This document shows, piece by piece, positions 23,609-32,655 of a DNA stretch of 64,000 nucleotides (positions within the stretch are counted from its first letter, which is position 1; the number at the start of each line of letters is the position of its first letter). The position numbers were made by a program, and so were the translations under genes. The stretch comes from Cohnella rhizoplanae. Its GTDB lineage: Bacteria > Bacillota > Bacilli > Paenibacillales > Paenibacillaceae. Below the pieces are notes generated by a model. That model was not told the DNA's origin, ran no database searches, and worked only from the letters and a program-made list of their open reading frames with translations. The DNA lies in contig NZ_CAOJCN010000009.1 of NCBI RefSeq assembly GCF_948329515.1, positions 1 to 64,000 of the forward strand, given 5' to 3'.

Positions 23609-25783
23609 TCATTGGCCGCCTTCGTCCGTCAGCAGCGCCGCAGCCTCCCGCTGCCAGTCCGAGTCGCCGTCCCGCAGGACCTCACGGAGCCAGGGCTCCG
23701 CCTCGTCGCGGCGGCCCGCCAGGATCGCGCTTCTCGCGGCGTTAACCTTCGCGGACACGAACAGGTCCGTTCCCGTCCACGGGTTGGACTTGCCCTCGTA
23801 CTGGAGCGCATACAGCTCGCGGTACCTTTCGAAAAATCCGATGCCGGCTAATCCCGCCCGCCTTGCTCCCTCCCGGTCCCCCTCCTCCTGCAGCCGCTGC
23901 GCGATCTCCGCGAATCTCGCGATTACCGCGTTCTGAGAATCGCGGTCGAAGCGTGCGAGGCGCAGCGCCTCCCGCAGATGCGACTCGGCCCCGTCCACGT
24001 CGCCGGTATCGGCATAAGCCATGCCAACCGCATAGTGCACGGTCGGGGAAAATGGCTCGTAGCGCAGCCCCTCCGACAGCCATGCGACCCGTTCGTCCGC
24101 CGGCAGCAGCGCTGCCGCTTCGAGCCGCGGCCGGTTCCAGGGCGGATTGTCGCGCAGGGCCTCGCGCAGCAGCGCGAGCCGCGCCGCGTCGCCACGCGCA
24201 GTCTGCGCGGACGCGTAGGCGCCGGCCGCGGCCTGGTAGCGAAGAGCCGGCGGCACGGCGGCGATGGCCACCGCGAGCAGCAGCAGCGCCGGCGCGGCCA
24301 TCCGAGCAGTACGCGGGAGTGCGCTGCCGGGCCGCTCGAGCGGTCGCGTCGGCGACGGCGCGGGCGACGGGAGCGACAAATGCAGGGCGAGCCACAGGAG
24401 CAGCAGCAGCCATATCAAAGCGTAGGACCAGTCGAAATCGACCGCCGCATGCAGAAGCAGTACCGCAGCCGGCCCCCAAGCGGCGGAAGCCCGCACGCGC
24501 CACAGCCTTGCCGCGAAGCCGGCCAGCATGACGAGCAGCGCGGCGAACCCAAGCCCGCCGGTGTCGATGAGCACCTCGAGGTAGCCGCTGTGAACCTCGT
24601 TGCCGATATACGGCCCGCTCTGATACAAGCCTACCTGCATGCGCCAAGCTTCCCCTCCCGCGCCCAACAGCGGACGGTCCGCGAACATGCGCAGCGCGTC
24701 CGCGTAATAGAGCGCTCTCGCCCCGGCCGTGTCGAGATTCCCGCCCGCGCGGCCGACTGACGCGTCGCCACCCGTAGCCAGCAGCAGGTACGCGGCGACG
24801 AGACTGACCACGAACACGGCGCTGCCGCCCCAGGCGCCGGTCAACAGAAGCCTCGCGCGCGCGCCGAGAACAGGCACGGTCGGCGACGCCGTGTCCGGCC
24901 GCCGCAGCAGCAGCGCAGCCGCCATAAACGCGCCCGTCGATGCCGCCAGCGTCCAGGCGCCGTCGCCGGGCGAGCCGGCCTCCATCGCGCCGAACGCGGA
25001 CTTGGCCGCGAAGGCGGCGCAGACTGCGGCGAGTCCCGCGGCCGCGAGGCCGTAGCCGCGGCGGCCCCGGCGAAGCGCCGACGCCAGCGACACGAGCCCG
25101 CCGGCCGCGAGGGCCAGCATGGCGCCGCGCGACTCGGCAAGCAGAAGCGCCGTCAGCGCCGGCACCAGCGAGACGGCCGCGAACCAGCGCACCGCCCGCT
25201 GCGGGCGATCCAGCAGCTGCCACAGCGCCAGCGCGAAAAACGCGGCGACTGCGCCGAAGGCGTTGGGGTACTGCAAAAAGCCGGCCAGGCGCGCGCCGGT
25301 CATCGACAATGCGGCATCGGACGAGCGGTAGACGATGTCCGGATACGAGATCCAGCCGTACCAGCCCGCTAGGCCGCCCCATACGAAGTACAGACCTGCC
25401 GCATGCATGGCGGCATGCGCTGCGACTCTGCGGACGCGCCGAGCAGCGAACAAGGCGGCCAGCGCAAGCCAGGCGCCGTAGGCGCACCAGCGAAGCAGGC
25501 TGTCCGCCGTCCCTTTGACGGAGGCCGCACCTGCCAGCCAGGCGCAGGCATAAGCGGCCGCAAGGCCGAGCGGCGCGAGCGCCCACCAGGGCAGGCTGCG
25601 CCTTCCGGCGGCTGCCGTCGCTATGCCGGCGACCGCCGCCGCGGCGAACAGCGTCGCTTCGGCGCCGTAAAGGTCCGCGTCATAGAACAACCCCTGCTTG
25701 TAGGCGGCCCAGCCGAGGAAGACCGCGATTAGCAAGCCGCCCGCAGCAGCGGCCGGCAGTCGTGTCCAAAAGTTTCGTTTCAT
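23609..25783 (-). CDS. O-antigen-ligase-like membrane protein with C-terminal TPRs
   Basis: This 724-residue protein has about ten to twelve hydrophobic segments over its first 500 residues and an O-antigen ligase (Wzy_C) signature: YADALRMFADRPLLGAGG followed by EVHSGYLEVLIDTGGLG. The last 200 residues are helical with TPR-like repeats (VHYAVGMAYADTGDVDGAE, then SHLREALRLA). Such proteins join or polymerise surface glycans, for example on teichoic-acid-like or S-layer polymers. The start is ATG 25783; an upstream in-frame ATG lies in AT-rich intergenic sequence. There is no other glycan gene next to it. Confidence 0.82.
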   Translation of the reverse strand: MKRNFWTRLPAAAAGGLLIAVFLGWAAYKQGLFYDADLYGAEATLFAAAAVAGIATAAAGRRSLPWWALAPLGLAAAYACAWLAGAASVKGTADSLLRWCAYGAWLALAALFAARRVRRVAAHAAMHAAGLYFVWGGLAGWYGWISYPDIVYRSSDAALSMTGARLAGFLQYPNAFGAVAAFFALALWQLLDRPQRAVRWFAAVSLVPALTALLLAESRGAMLALAAGGLVSLASALRRGRRGYGLAAAGLAAVCAAFAAKSAFGAMEAGSPGDGAWTLAASTGAFMAAALLLRRPDTASPTVPVLGARARLLLTGAWGGSAVFVVSLVAAYLLLATGGDASVGRAGGNLDTAGARALYYADALRMFADRPLLGAGGEAWRMQVGLYQSGPYIGNEVHSGYLEVLIDTGGLGFAALLVMLAGFAARLWRVRASAAWGPAAVLLLHAAVDFDWSYALIWLLLLLWLALHLSLPSPAPSPTRPLERPGSALPRTARMAAPALLLLAVAIAAVPPALRYQAAAGAYASAQTARGDAARLALLREALRDNPPWNRPRLEAAALLPADERVAWLSEGLRYEPFSPTVHYAVGMAYADTGDVDGAESHLREALRLARFDRDSQNAVIARFAEIAQRLQEEGDREGARRAGLAGIGFFERYRELYALQYEGKSNPWTGTDLFVSAKVNAARSAILAGRRDEAEPWLREVLRDGDSDWQREAAALLTDEGGQ

Positions 25784-26027
25784 GCGCTTACCTGCTTCGC
25801 TCCGAGTGATATCTCTAGCGTAGCGGCTTTGCCGCCAGGCCGCAAGCGAAGCCGTGTTCCCTCCCATACCTGCAACTTGCAACAACAGCAACAACAAATA
25901 AAGCAACAAAAACCCTCATCCAGGGCGCCTGCGAACGAAGCGCTTCGAATAGGGTCGATGAAAGGTATTCATTTACGCGAATAAAAACGCGGTCCGGTCG
26001 TGCCTCTCCGGCAAGCCGCCTCCAGGC
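25784..26027. other. Intergenic region with a weak terminator
   Basis: No coding sequence is seen. On the minus strand a GC-rich hairpin near 25989-26019 followed by GTTTTTATT may end the GGDEF gene. The stretch 25872-25910 is a CAA-rich low-complexity tract. Confidence 0.4.
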
Positions 26028-26714
26028 TCACGCCTCAAGTCTGCGCGGCTCCGGCTGAAGCTTGCTCGCCCGCTTGCTCTCGTACAGGCGCCGATCCGCC
26101 GCGGCCGTCAACTCGGACAGCGTCGCGCCGTCCTCGGGATAGAACGCATAGCCGCAGGAGGCCGACAAACGGTACCCGCCATGCAGGGATAAGCCCTCCA
26201 TCCGTCCGTCGATCGCGCGCTTCAACGACTCTGCCTCGTGCCGCTCCGCATAGGGACACAGCAGGAGAAATTCGTCGCCGCCCCAGCGGCAGACGATCTC
26301 GCCACGCTCGGCGGAGGACGCGAGCGCAGCAGCCGCCATCGCGATCGCCCTATCTCCCTCGGCGTGACCGAGCCCGTCGTTGATCAGCTTAAAGTCGTTG
26401 AGGTCGATGAGCATGACGGCCAAACGCTTGCGCCTCGCGGCCGCCTGCTTCAGGAGGCCGACGACGCAATCGCACGCGAAGCTGCGGTTCCAGAGGCCGG
26501 TCAAACCGTCGCGGTCCGCACGCTGCTTCAATCGGTCGTAACGCCGGCCGATCAGGGCGAAGGCGGGGAACAGGACGAGCGCGAAGCCGACCGCCTCCCA
26601 CCATGCATATCTCCCGGCGAACGCCAGATAACGTTCCGCCCACCCGGCGGCGCCTACGGCACCGCTGACGAGCGCGGCCGCTGCCAGCCCGGTCATGACT
26701 CCGCGATTGTTCAT
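26028..26714 (-). CDS. GGDEF domain diguanylate cyclase (membrane)
   Basis: This 228-residue protein has two hydrophobic segments (about 8-26 and 40-58) and a GGDEF domain (about 68-220). The active-site loop RWGGDEF is intact and the upstream DGLTGLWNR and IDLNDFKLIND motifs are present, so synthesis of cyclic di-GMP is expected. The inhibitory RxxD motif before the loop is absent (ERGEIVCRWGGDEF). The start is ATG 26714, with GAGG six bases upstream. It follows the next GGDEF gene by 36 bases, so the two are probably one transcript. Confidence 0.88.
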   Translation of the reverse strand: MNNRGVMTGLAAAALVSGAVGAAGWAERYLAFAGRYAWWEAVGFALVLFPAFALIGRRYDRLKQRADRDGLTGLWNRSFACDCVVGLLKQAAARRKRLAVMLIDLNDFKLINDGLGHAEGDRAIAMAAAALASSAERGEIVCRWGGDEFLLLCPYAERHEAESLKRAIDGRMEGLSLHGGYRLSASCGYAFYPEDGATLSELTAAADRRLYESKRASKLQPEPRRLEA

Positions 26715-26750
26715 CGTTAACCTCAAGCTCCTTCCTCGTTCGCCTCCGGA

Positions 26751-28433
26751 TCAATGCGAGACGATGACCCGATTGCGTCCTTCGTTCTTGGCCTGGTACA
26801 GCGCCACGTCCGCCTTGGAGAACAGTTCGTGCAAAATGCTGCCGGAGTCGTCCGAGCCTTGGTCCTCGGCTGCGGCCGCCGCCCATTCGCTCTCGCCTTC
26901 CGTGACGATTCCCATGCTGATCGTGACGCGGATCGTATGTCCGGATACGCGGACCTCGTTGTTCGACACTGCCGACATCACGCGATCTGCCGCCGCCTGC
27001 GCATCGGACCGGGTCGTCTGCGGCATGAATACCGTGAACTCCTCGCCGCCGTACCGCGCCAGCAGATCGACGCCACGCAGCGCCGCCCGTACGGCGACAG
27101 CCGTGGCGCGGAGCACCTCGTCCCCGGCGAGATGGCCGTACTGGTCGTTGATCTGCTTGAAGTGGTCGATATCGAAAAGCAAGACGGAAAACGGAATGTT
27201 GCGCTGCCTGCACAAGAACGCTTCGTGCTCGACGTATTGCTGGAAGAAGGTCCGGTTGAAGCAGCCGGTGAGCCCGTCCGTAACGGCTGCCTGCTCCAGC
27301 TTCTGATTCGCGCGGTAGAGCTCGTCCTGCATCGCGATCAGCTCCAGGTTCCGTTCGTGAAGCGCCTCGTTCTTCAGGTTCATCTCATCGATCAGCTTGC
27401 GCTGCTCCGTGACGTCGTGGAAGGCCACGATCCGCCCCTGCAGGCTCTTGAACCGGTCCAGCAGGGGCGATACTTGCAGCGAGACCGATCGGTACGCGCC
27501 GACCGTGAGCAGAATTTCCGTGCGGATCTTATCGGCTGGACGATGTCTGTACCGGAACAAGAAATCGCTTACGTCATTGGCAGGCTGACCGGATAGCAGG
27601 AACCGCTCGAGGTCGAAGCTCTCCCCCTTCGCGAGCAGCATGAATCCGATCGCGCCGCGATTGAAATCCATCACCTTGCCCGCCTCGTCGATCACGACGA
27701 TCCCCGTCTCCACCTGTTCGAAAATCCGGTCTTTGGCCGTATCCAGCAGATCGAAAACGCCGTATCGGTAAATGGCGAAAACGAAGCAGATGTCGGACAG
27801 CACGATGCCGGCCGAGGTCAAGCCTTGCACGACGCCTAGCCATGGGGACAGCACGACGTTGAACAACAGGTCCAGCACCGCAAACACGGTCAGCACGAAC
27901 ATGCCGAGCAAGGACGTCGCCAGCTGCTTGCGTTCGTTGAGCGACCGGACGGTCCGGTGGGCTTGGAACATATGGATGAGCGCGATGAAAAAGTACGTAA
28001 ACTCGACGAACGTCATAATCCAGAACAGCGGGCCGTACTCCCGATCTCCGTACTGGCCCTGCTCCGGCTTCAAGAACTGGCCGAAGGGATTGAAGACCGC
28101 GGACGCCGCGCATAACGCAGCCGGCAGCACGAACGCCGCCAAGCGGGAGGGCCTGCGTAAATAGTGCGTCCGCCGGGTCAGGAAAAGGACGAACGCAAGC
28201 CAACCGGGACCGAGCAGGCTGAGCGCGACGAAGGACATGGTGAGGTAGAAATGCTGGTAGGATGGAATGTCCGTGGAGCGCACGCCGACCTGTCCGAGGG
28301 GCCAGAGCATCATGATCAAATGAAAGGAAAGATACACCTTGTGCGTACGCGTAATCGGATTCAAAGCAACGAAAAGGCCGAACAGAACAAACAGACAAAC
28401 GAACATCAGAAAGTCTGGCCGTAGAAATTCCAA
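26751..28433 (-). CDS. 7TM-PAS-GGDEF diguanylate cyclase
   Basis: This protein of about 560 residues has seven membrane segments (residues about 10-225) of the 7TM sensor type found in Bacillales kinases and cyclases. A PAS-like domain (about 235-350), a coiled coil and a C-terminal GGDEF domain follow. The catalytic loop ARYGGEEF is intact and the inhibitory site RGVD lies in the right place before it, so both synthesis and product inhibition are expected. The N-terminal domain probably senses a ligand in or at the membrane. I favour TTG at 28433, with AAGGTGAG upstream; GTG at 28442 is the alternative. Confidence 0.9.
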   Translation of the reverse strand: MEFLRPDFLMFVCLFVLFGLFVALNPITRTHKVYLSFHLIMMLWPLGQVGVRSTDIPSYQHFYLTMSFVALSLLGPGWLAFVLFLTRRTHYLRRPSRLAAFVLPAALCAASAVFNPFGQFLKPEQGQYGDREYGPLFWIMTFVEFTYFFIALIHMFQAHRTVRSLNERKQLATSLLGMFVLTVFAVLDLLFNVVLSPWLGVVQGLTSAGIVLSDICFVFAIYRYGVFDLLDTAKDRIFEQVETGIVVIDEAGKVMDFNRGAIGFMLLAKGESFDLERFLLSGQPANDVSDFLFRYRHRPADKIRTEILLTVGAYRSVSLQVSPLLDRFKSLQGRIVAFHDVTEQRKLIDEMNLKNEALHERNLELIAMQDELYRANQKLEQAAVTDGLTGCFNRTFFQQYVEHEAFLCRQRNIPFSVLLFDIDHFKQINDQYGHLAGDEVLRATAVAVRAALRGVDLLARYGGEEFTVFMPQTTRSDAQAAADRVMSAVSNNEVRVSGHTIRVTISMGIVTEGESEWAAAAAEDQGSDDSGSILHELFSKADVALYQAKNEGRNRVIVSH

Positions 28434-28488
28434 TCGGCTCACCTTTTCATGGGAGGACTAACCCTTCGCTACCCGGGGCAATTGATTT

Positions 28489-28518
28489 ATTCTAACATAG
28501 CCTCGAATTTGCCGACAA
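28489..28518 (-). promoter_or_regulatory. Promoter of the two GGDEF genes
   Basis: On the minus strand TTGTCG (28513-28518) and TAGAAT (28489-28494) are 18 bases apart, in a strikingly AT-rich stretch. Confidence 0.6.
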
Positions 28519-28570
28519 GAACAATGGCAAACTTTGTAAAAATAAATCTTAAATTTATCTAATTAATTAC

Positions 28571-29761
28571 TTAAAATCCCATATTTCGTTCCATATAGGG
28601 CAGGATGGACAAGAAATCCCGGAACTTCTCGTAATCTTGTCTAACATTATCGGGCACCGGCGCCCCGCTGCGTACGGCGCGAATGAGCAAATTTTTGGGC
28701 GTATGCTCCAGATCGATGAACTCCAGCAATTGTACGCGGTAGCCTGCCAGCTCCAGCAGTTGGGCGCGGGCGGCGTCGGTGACGAGCGCGGAGAACCGCT
28801 CTTTCAGGATACCGTGACGCAGCAGCGGCTTCAGCAGCGGCTGCTCGATCTGGCGCATGAGCTCATGCTGGCAGCAAGGCACCGACAGAATCACCGACGC
28901 TTCCCAGCCGACTGCCTTGAGCAGGGCCGCGTCCGTCGCCGTATCGCAAGCGTGCAGCGTCACGACCATGTCCACCCGGTCGGCATCCGCATAATCCGCG
29001 ATGTCGCCCACCGCGAACCGCAGTCGATCCCAGCCCAGCCGGTCCGCGAGCTTGGCGCAATCGGCGATGACGTCGGCCTTCAGGTCGAGTCCGATGATGC
29101 GCACCGGCAGCCTCTCCCGGATCGCGAGCAGGTGATAGAGGGCGAACGTTAGATAGGACTTGCCGCATCCGAAGTCGACGATCGTCAATTCCTTGCCGGT
29201 CGGCAGATGCGGAACGACGTCGGCCACCATTTCCAGGAACCGGTTGATCTGCCTATACTTATCGTACTTCGCCTTAAGCACGCGGCCCTCGGCCGTCATG
29301 ACGCCCAGCGCCTCCAGGAAGGGAACGGGCTCTCCCTCCGGCAAAATGTACGACTTGGACCGGTTGTGCGAAGGCGCGGGTGCCGCTGTGCCTCCGCCTG
29401 CCGCCGCCTTGGCCGTAGGCGCGCCGCGAACGATCGCAGCTTTTCCTTTTTTGCTGACGAGAATCTGAATATCGCTCGCCGGCGTCTTCAACAGCGCCTG
29501 GCGGTAATCGCGTTCGACGAGACGCAGCAGCTCGTCCGCCGCCTCGGCGGGCGCCATATTCTGATGGAGCGCCTTCGTGCCGGCGAACCGTTCGAACTGA
29601 TACCGGAGCTCTCCCCTCAGCAGCACGGGACGAATCGCGATCTTGCGCGTCTCCTCGCTCTTGCTGCGCGGCTGGCTGACGGTCGCCTGGATCAAATGGC
29701 CATCCATCACGGCGCTTCGGACAAGCGCCTGCAACTCCTCGGTCTTGGGTTCCGTGCTCAT
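28571..29761 (-). CDS. SAM-dependent methyltransferase (Methyltransf_32 type)
   Basis: This 396-residue protein has a N-terminal domain of about 130 residues without known family, an Ala/Gly-rich linker, and a class I methyltransferase domain. Motif I is VDFGCGKSYLTFAL, followed by IGLDLKAD, and the family-typical LHACDTATDAALL and SVPCCQHEL. These last two resemble the metazoan RRNAD1/METTL25-like group and their bacterial relatives; the substrate, perhaps RNA, is not established. The ATG at 29761 overlaps the stop of the upstream DUF6483-type gene by ATGA. Confidence 0.85.
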   Translation of the reverse strand: MSTEPKTEELQALVRSAVMDGHLIQATVSQPRSKSEETRKIAIRPVLLRGELRYQFERFAGTKALHQNMAPAEAADELLRLVERDYRQALLKTPASDIQILVSKKGKAAIVRGAPTAKAAAGGGTAAPAPSHNRSKSYILPEGEPVPFLEALGVMTAEGRVLKAKYDKYRQINRFLEMVADVVPHLPTGKELTIVDFGCGKSYLTFALYHLLAIRERLPVRIIGLDLKADVIADCAKLADRLGWDRLRFAVGDIADYADADRVDMVVTLHACDTATDAALLKAVGWEASVILSVPCCQHELMRQIEQPLLKPLLRHGILKERFSALVTDAARAQLLELAGYRVQLLEFIDLEHTPKNLLIRAVRSGAPVPDNVRQDYEKFRDFLSILPYMERNMGF

Positions 29762-30420
29762 GATGCCGTCTCCTTCGTCAGATTGTTCCATTGCCGGACG
29801 CCTTCCCGCAGTTCCTCTTGGGAGAGGCCGCCGCGGCCCAACTCGTGATCGGTTAACGCATGCATGCGTTGGTAAAAAGCGAGGCCTTCCACAGGCTCCG
29901 CTTCGCCGGCGCCAAAAAGCTCGTAAAGGCTGTTCTCCGCGTCCGCGTACCGCCCGGCGAATTCCTGCCACTCCCACGCGGCGCGCAGCGTCTGGGCGGA
30001 GCCCTCCGCGAGCGCGGGTCCCGCCGCCAGCCGTTCCATCCGCCTCTCCAGGTCGAGGCCCTCGACCGGCCCGTGCGTGCGCAGCACGTAGCCGATCAGA
30101 CGCAGCGCCTTTTCCAGCCGCGGCAGGCTATCCGCATGCCGGCCCATATCGGCCAGCACGTCGCCCTCCTCCTGCAGAAACGCGCCGATCGCCCCGATCG
30201 CCTCCGCGTCCGAGCGGCCGCCGCCGCCGAACATCTGGATCAGATCGGCATCCGACAGACCGAGCGCCAGACGCGCGCGCATGCGCAGCTCCTTGCTCAT
30301 GAACTCGTCGATCAGCAGCAAGGCTTCCTCGTGCTTGCCCTGCTGCTTGAGCCCCATGAGCGCGCCGAAGGCGACGGACATCTGATTGATCATGCGCATG
30401 AAGTAGTCGCGGTCAAACAT
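29758..30420 (-). CDS. DUF6483-type helical protein
   Basis: This 220-residue soluble protein starts MFDRDYFMRMINQM, the typical opening of the DUF6483 family. It is made of helical hairpins that resemble TPRs (QGKHEEALLLIDEFM, then ALAEGSAQTLRAAWEW). No catalytic motif is visible. Its start overlaps the hydrolase gene by eight bases and its end overlaps the methyltransferase by four, so the three genes form one translationally coupled unit. A role as scaffold is only a guess. Confidence 0.75.
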   Translation of the reverse strand: MFDRDYFMRMINQMSVAFGALMGLKQQGKHEEALLLIDEFMSKELRMRARLALGLSDADLIQMFGGGGRSDAEAIGAIGAFLQEEGDVLADMGRHADSLPRLEKALRLIGYVLRTHGPVEGLDLERRMERLAAGPALAEGSAQTLRAAWEWQEFAGRYADAENSLYELFGAGEAEPVEGLAFYQRMHALTDHELGRGGLSQEELREGVRQWNNLTKETAS

Positions 30421-31237
30421 CGGCGCCCCCGCCTTCCCGTTCTTCGGCTTGGCGCACGAAGTCCAGGATCGCCTCCGCGAACGCGTCGGGACGCTCCATC
30501 ATGCCCATATGTCCGGCGCCTTCGAGCAGGCGATGCGTGATGTTCGGGCCGGCGACCGGGAAACGCTTGTCCGGCCCGATTACGCGGTCGGACTCACCCG
30601 CGAGCAGCAGGATCGGCGCCTCGAGCGACTCAAGGACGCCGCGCCGGTCTGGCCGCGCCTTCATGCCGAGCGCAGCGCCGATTCCGCCTGCGGCGGAGGT
30701 ATCGAAGCCGATCGCGAGCGCCCGGTCGACCTGCGCCTTCATCGGCTCCAGATTGTCCGGCGAGAATAGCTTCGGCACGAGATCCGCTATATGTCCCCGC
30801 ATGCCCTCGCTAGCGATGCGCTCGGCCACTTTGTCCCGGTTCGCCTTGCCGTTGTCGTCGTCAGGATAGGTCGTGGAATGCAGCAGTCCGAGTCCGAGCA
30901 AGCGGTCCGGCGCGCGCTCGGCCAGCGCCAGCGCCGCGTAACCGCCCATCGAGTGGCCCAGCACGAACGCCTGCCGGATATTCAGCGCGTCCAGCAGCTG
31001 CAGGGCATCCTCGGCGAGCAGTTCCATCGCGTACGTCCCTTCGGTCGCCGCGGTCTCTCCATGGCCTCGCGCGTCGGGAGCGATGACCCTGGCGTGCGCC
31101 GACAATAAGGGCAGCACGTCTGTCCAGTATCCGCCGCTCCCGCAGTAGCCGTGCAGCAGCAGCAAAGGTACGCCTTGCCCCTCTTCCATACACGAGACTT
31201 CGAGCCCGTTGTTCAATGTTAGCCGGTTGCGAGCCAT
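30413..31237 (-). CDS. Alpha/beta hydrolase
   Basis: This 274-residue protein has the alpha/beta hydrolase fold with nucleophile elbow GHSMGG, an oxyanion region LLLLHGYCGSG, and the late Asp (LAGESDRVIGP) and His (GAGHMGMMERP) of the triad. It resembles esterases and carboxylic-ester hydrolases; the substrate is unknown. The ATG at 31237 has AAGGAAG nine bases upstream. It heads the operon with the DUF6483 and methyltransferase genes. Confidence 0.88.
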   Translation of the reverse strand: MARNRLTLNNGLEVSCMEEGQGVPLLLLHGYCGSGGYWTDVLPLLSAHARVIAPDARGHGETAATEGTYAMELLAEDALQLLDALNIRQAFVLGHSMGGYAALALAERAPDRLLGLGLLHSTTYPDDDNGKANRDKVAERIASEGMRGHIADLVPKLFSPDNLEPMKAQVDRALAIGFDTSAAGGIGAALGMKARPDRRGVLESLEAPILLLAGESDRVIGPDKRFPVAGPNITHRLLEGAGHMGMMERPDAFAEAILDFVRQAEEREGGGADV

Positions 31238-31267
31238 GCCGAGCACTTCCTTTCGCGTTTTATTTTC

Positions 31268-31297
31268 ATTTTATCGAACTGTCATCCTCGAACTCAA
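31268..31297 (-). promoter_or_regulatory. Promoter of the hydrolase operon
   Basis: On the minus strand TTGAGT (31292-31297) and TAAAAT (31268-31273) are 18 bases apart, about 30 bases upstream of the start at 31237. Confidence 0.65.
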
Positions 31298-31354
31298 ACC
31301 CGGGCAGGACTATGGCTTGTTCCCGGCCGGCCGACACTCCTGTGCGGGGACCGG

Positions 31355-31897
31355 TCATTCGGAGCGGAGGCCGCCAAGCGCAGCCGCCGCGGCATCCGCG
31401 ATGCGCTTGGCCATGTCCATGACGGCGTACAGCGACGTCGTCTGCAGCGTGATGTACGGCTTGGGTCCGTATTCTCCCACGACCCCGGCCACGCTGTAAT
31501 GTCCGACCGGGGGCAGCGCCGCGCCGACCGAACGCGCCGGCTGCAGTGGACCTTCGCCGAGCAATACGCGCCCGACGTTCTCAGGCCGCCCGAGGCAGGC
31601 GTCGATCGCGATCACGACCGCATCCGAAGGCAGCGCAGGCGCCACGAGGCTCAGGCGGTCCGCATCGCAGGGCTCGCGGAGCGTGCCGATCACGCGGGTC
31701 ACGCCGCGCTCCTCCAGCATCGTGCCGACCAGCGGACCGAGGGAGTCGCCGGTGGAACGGTCCGTGCCGATGCATAGAAACAGGATCCGCTCGGCCGGAT
31801 GCCGGTCGAACGCGCCGCGAAAAAACCGCCGGAGCTCCTCCGCGCCGGAGGCGGCGAAAAATATAGGGCTTGCGCCGGGAGTGCGGCTTGCGGTCAT
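31355..31897 (-). CDS. yyaC: Sporulation-associated protease-like protein YyaC
   Basis: This 180-residue protein carries the DUF1256 signature CIGTDRSTGDSLGPLVGT with an Asp and Ser in a conserved loop, followed by IDACLG and GEYGPKPYITLQTTSLY. This is YyaC, a forespore-expressed protein related to the GPR germination protease. Its presence supports a spore-forming organism. It is divergent from yfkK on the plus strand. Confidence 0.88.
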   Translation of the reverse strand: MTASRTPGASPIFFAASGAEELRRFFRGAFDRHPAERILFLCIGTDRSTGDSLGPLVGTMLEERGVTRVIGTLREPCDADRLSLVAPALPSDAVVIAIDACLGRPENVGRVLLGEGPLQPARSVGAALPPVGHYSVAGVVGEYGPKPYITLQTTSLYAVMDMAKRIADAAAAALGGLRSE

Positions 31898-32028
31898 CGG
31901 CCCGCTCCTTTCCGATAAGCGTATATGGGTTCAAGCGTATCATGCGCGGTCCGGTAACGCCAGCGCGAACGAAAGCGTCCGCTGTGATACAATGGGAGAA
32001 GTTTATATCGAGAGAGGATGCTGCGAGA

Positions 32029-32250
32029 ATGGATCTGTCCAAGCCGACACAAGAGAACGTGGAATATATGATCGAAGCGATCAAGACCAAGCTGCGGATG
32101 GCGTCCGGGGCGGCGATGCAGGCGTCGCACTTCAACGCGGAGCGCTATGAGGACTTGAAGGATATCTACGACATGATCGCGTCCAAGGACCGGTTCAGTA
32201 TTAGCGAGGTCGAGGCGCTCGTATCGGAGCTTGGCAAGCTGCGGGGATAA
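32029..32250 (+). CDS. yfkK: UPF0435 protein YfkK (DUF1128)
   Basis: This 73-residue protein matches the DUF1128/UPF0435 family: it begins MDLSKPTQENVEYMIEAI and ends in a helix ISEVEALVSELG. It is a small soluble helical protein of unknown function found in Bacillales. The ATG at 32029 has AGAGAGGATG upstream. An extended -10, TGTGATACAAT (31983-31993), is probably its promoter. The gene ends 40 bases before a hairpin repeat array. Confidence 0.88.
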   Translation: MDLSKPTQENVEYMIEAIKTKLRMASGAAMQASHFNAERYEDLKDIYDMIASKDRFSISEVEALVSELGKLRG

Positions 32251-32280
32251 CGAGTGGCGGTAATCCGCCGCGATGGATGT

Positions 32281-32560
32281 GTGCGCGGCGGAATAGCGAT
32301 GTGCGACATCGTTATTCCGCGGGAGAACGGTGAATCTGGCGGTATAGCGATGCGCCCATTCTTATTCGGCGGGAGATCGGTGAATCTGACGGAATAGCAA
32401 TGCGCCATATCATTATTTGGCGGCGTTTCGTTCCTTCCGGGCGAATAAGAATGTCCCATATCCCTATTCGGTGGGAGAACGTTGAATCTGGCGATATAGC
32501 GATGCGCCATATCCCTATTCGACTGCGATCCAGTATGCTGGGCGAATAGCGATGTGCCGC
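32281..32560. repeat. Six-copy 50-51-bp hairpin repeat array A
   Basis: Six imperfect copies start near 32290, 32341, 32391, 32442, 32493 and 32543, so the period alternates between 50 and 51 bases. Each copy has a hairpin core: an arm like GCGGAATAGCGATG pairs with a later arm like CATCGTTATTCCGC, and a linker GGGAGAACGGTGAATCTG separates units. Changes in one arm often appear with a matching change in the other. It lies between the convergent genes yfkK and galT. The varying period excludes an open reading frame through the array. Confidence 0.85.
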
Positions 32561-32587
32561 ACTTGCATGACGCACAAATTGCCTCGC

Positions 32588-32631
32588 AAAAAAACGCCTC
32601 CGCTGCCGTCAGGCAACGAAGGCGTTTTTTT
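32588..32631. terminator. Bidirectional terminator
   Basis: AACGCCT and AGGCGTT with an inner TGCC/GGCA stem are flanked by runs of seven A and seven T. It ends galT on the minus strand and would stop rightward transcripts through the repeat array. Confidence 0.9.
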
Positions 32632-32655
32632 GCGCTGTCCGGCGCGCGGCCAGCC

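Noticed and set aside
23742..25586. A 614-codon Arg-rich frame in a shifted frame of the O-antigen ligase gene
   Set aside because: Extreme Arg/Ala content with no membrane segments; the membrane protein in the other frame has a family signature.
32281..32560. Array A as a CRISPR array
   Set aside because: Units are head-to-tail with no unique spacers, hairpin arms vary, and no cas gene is present.
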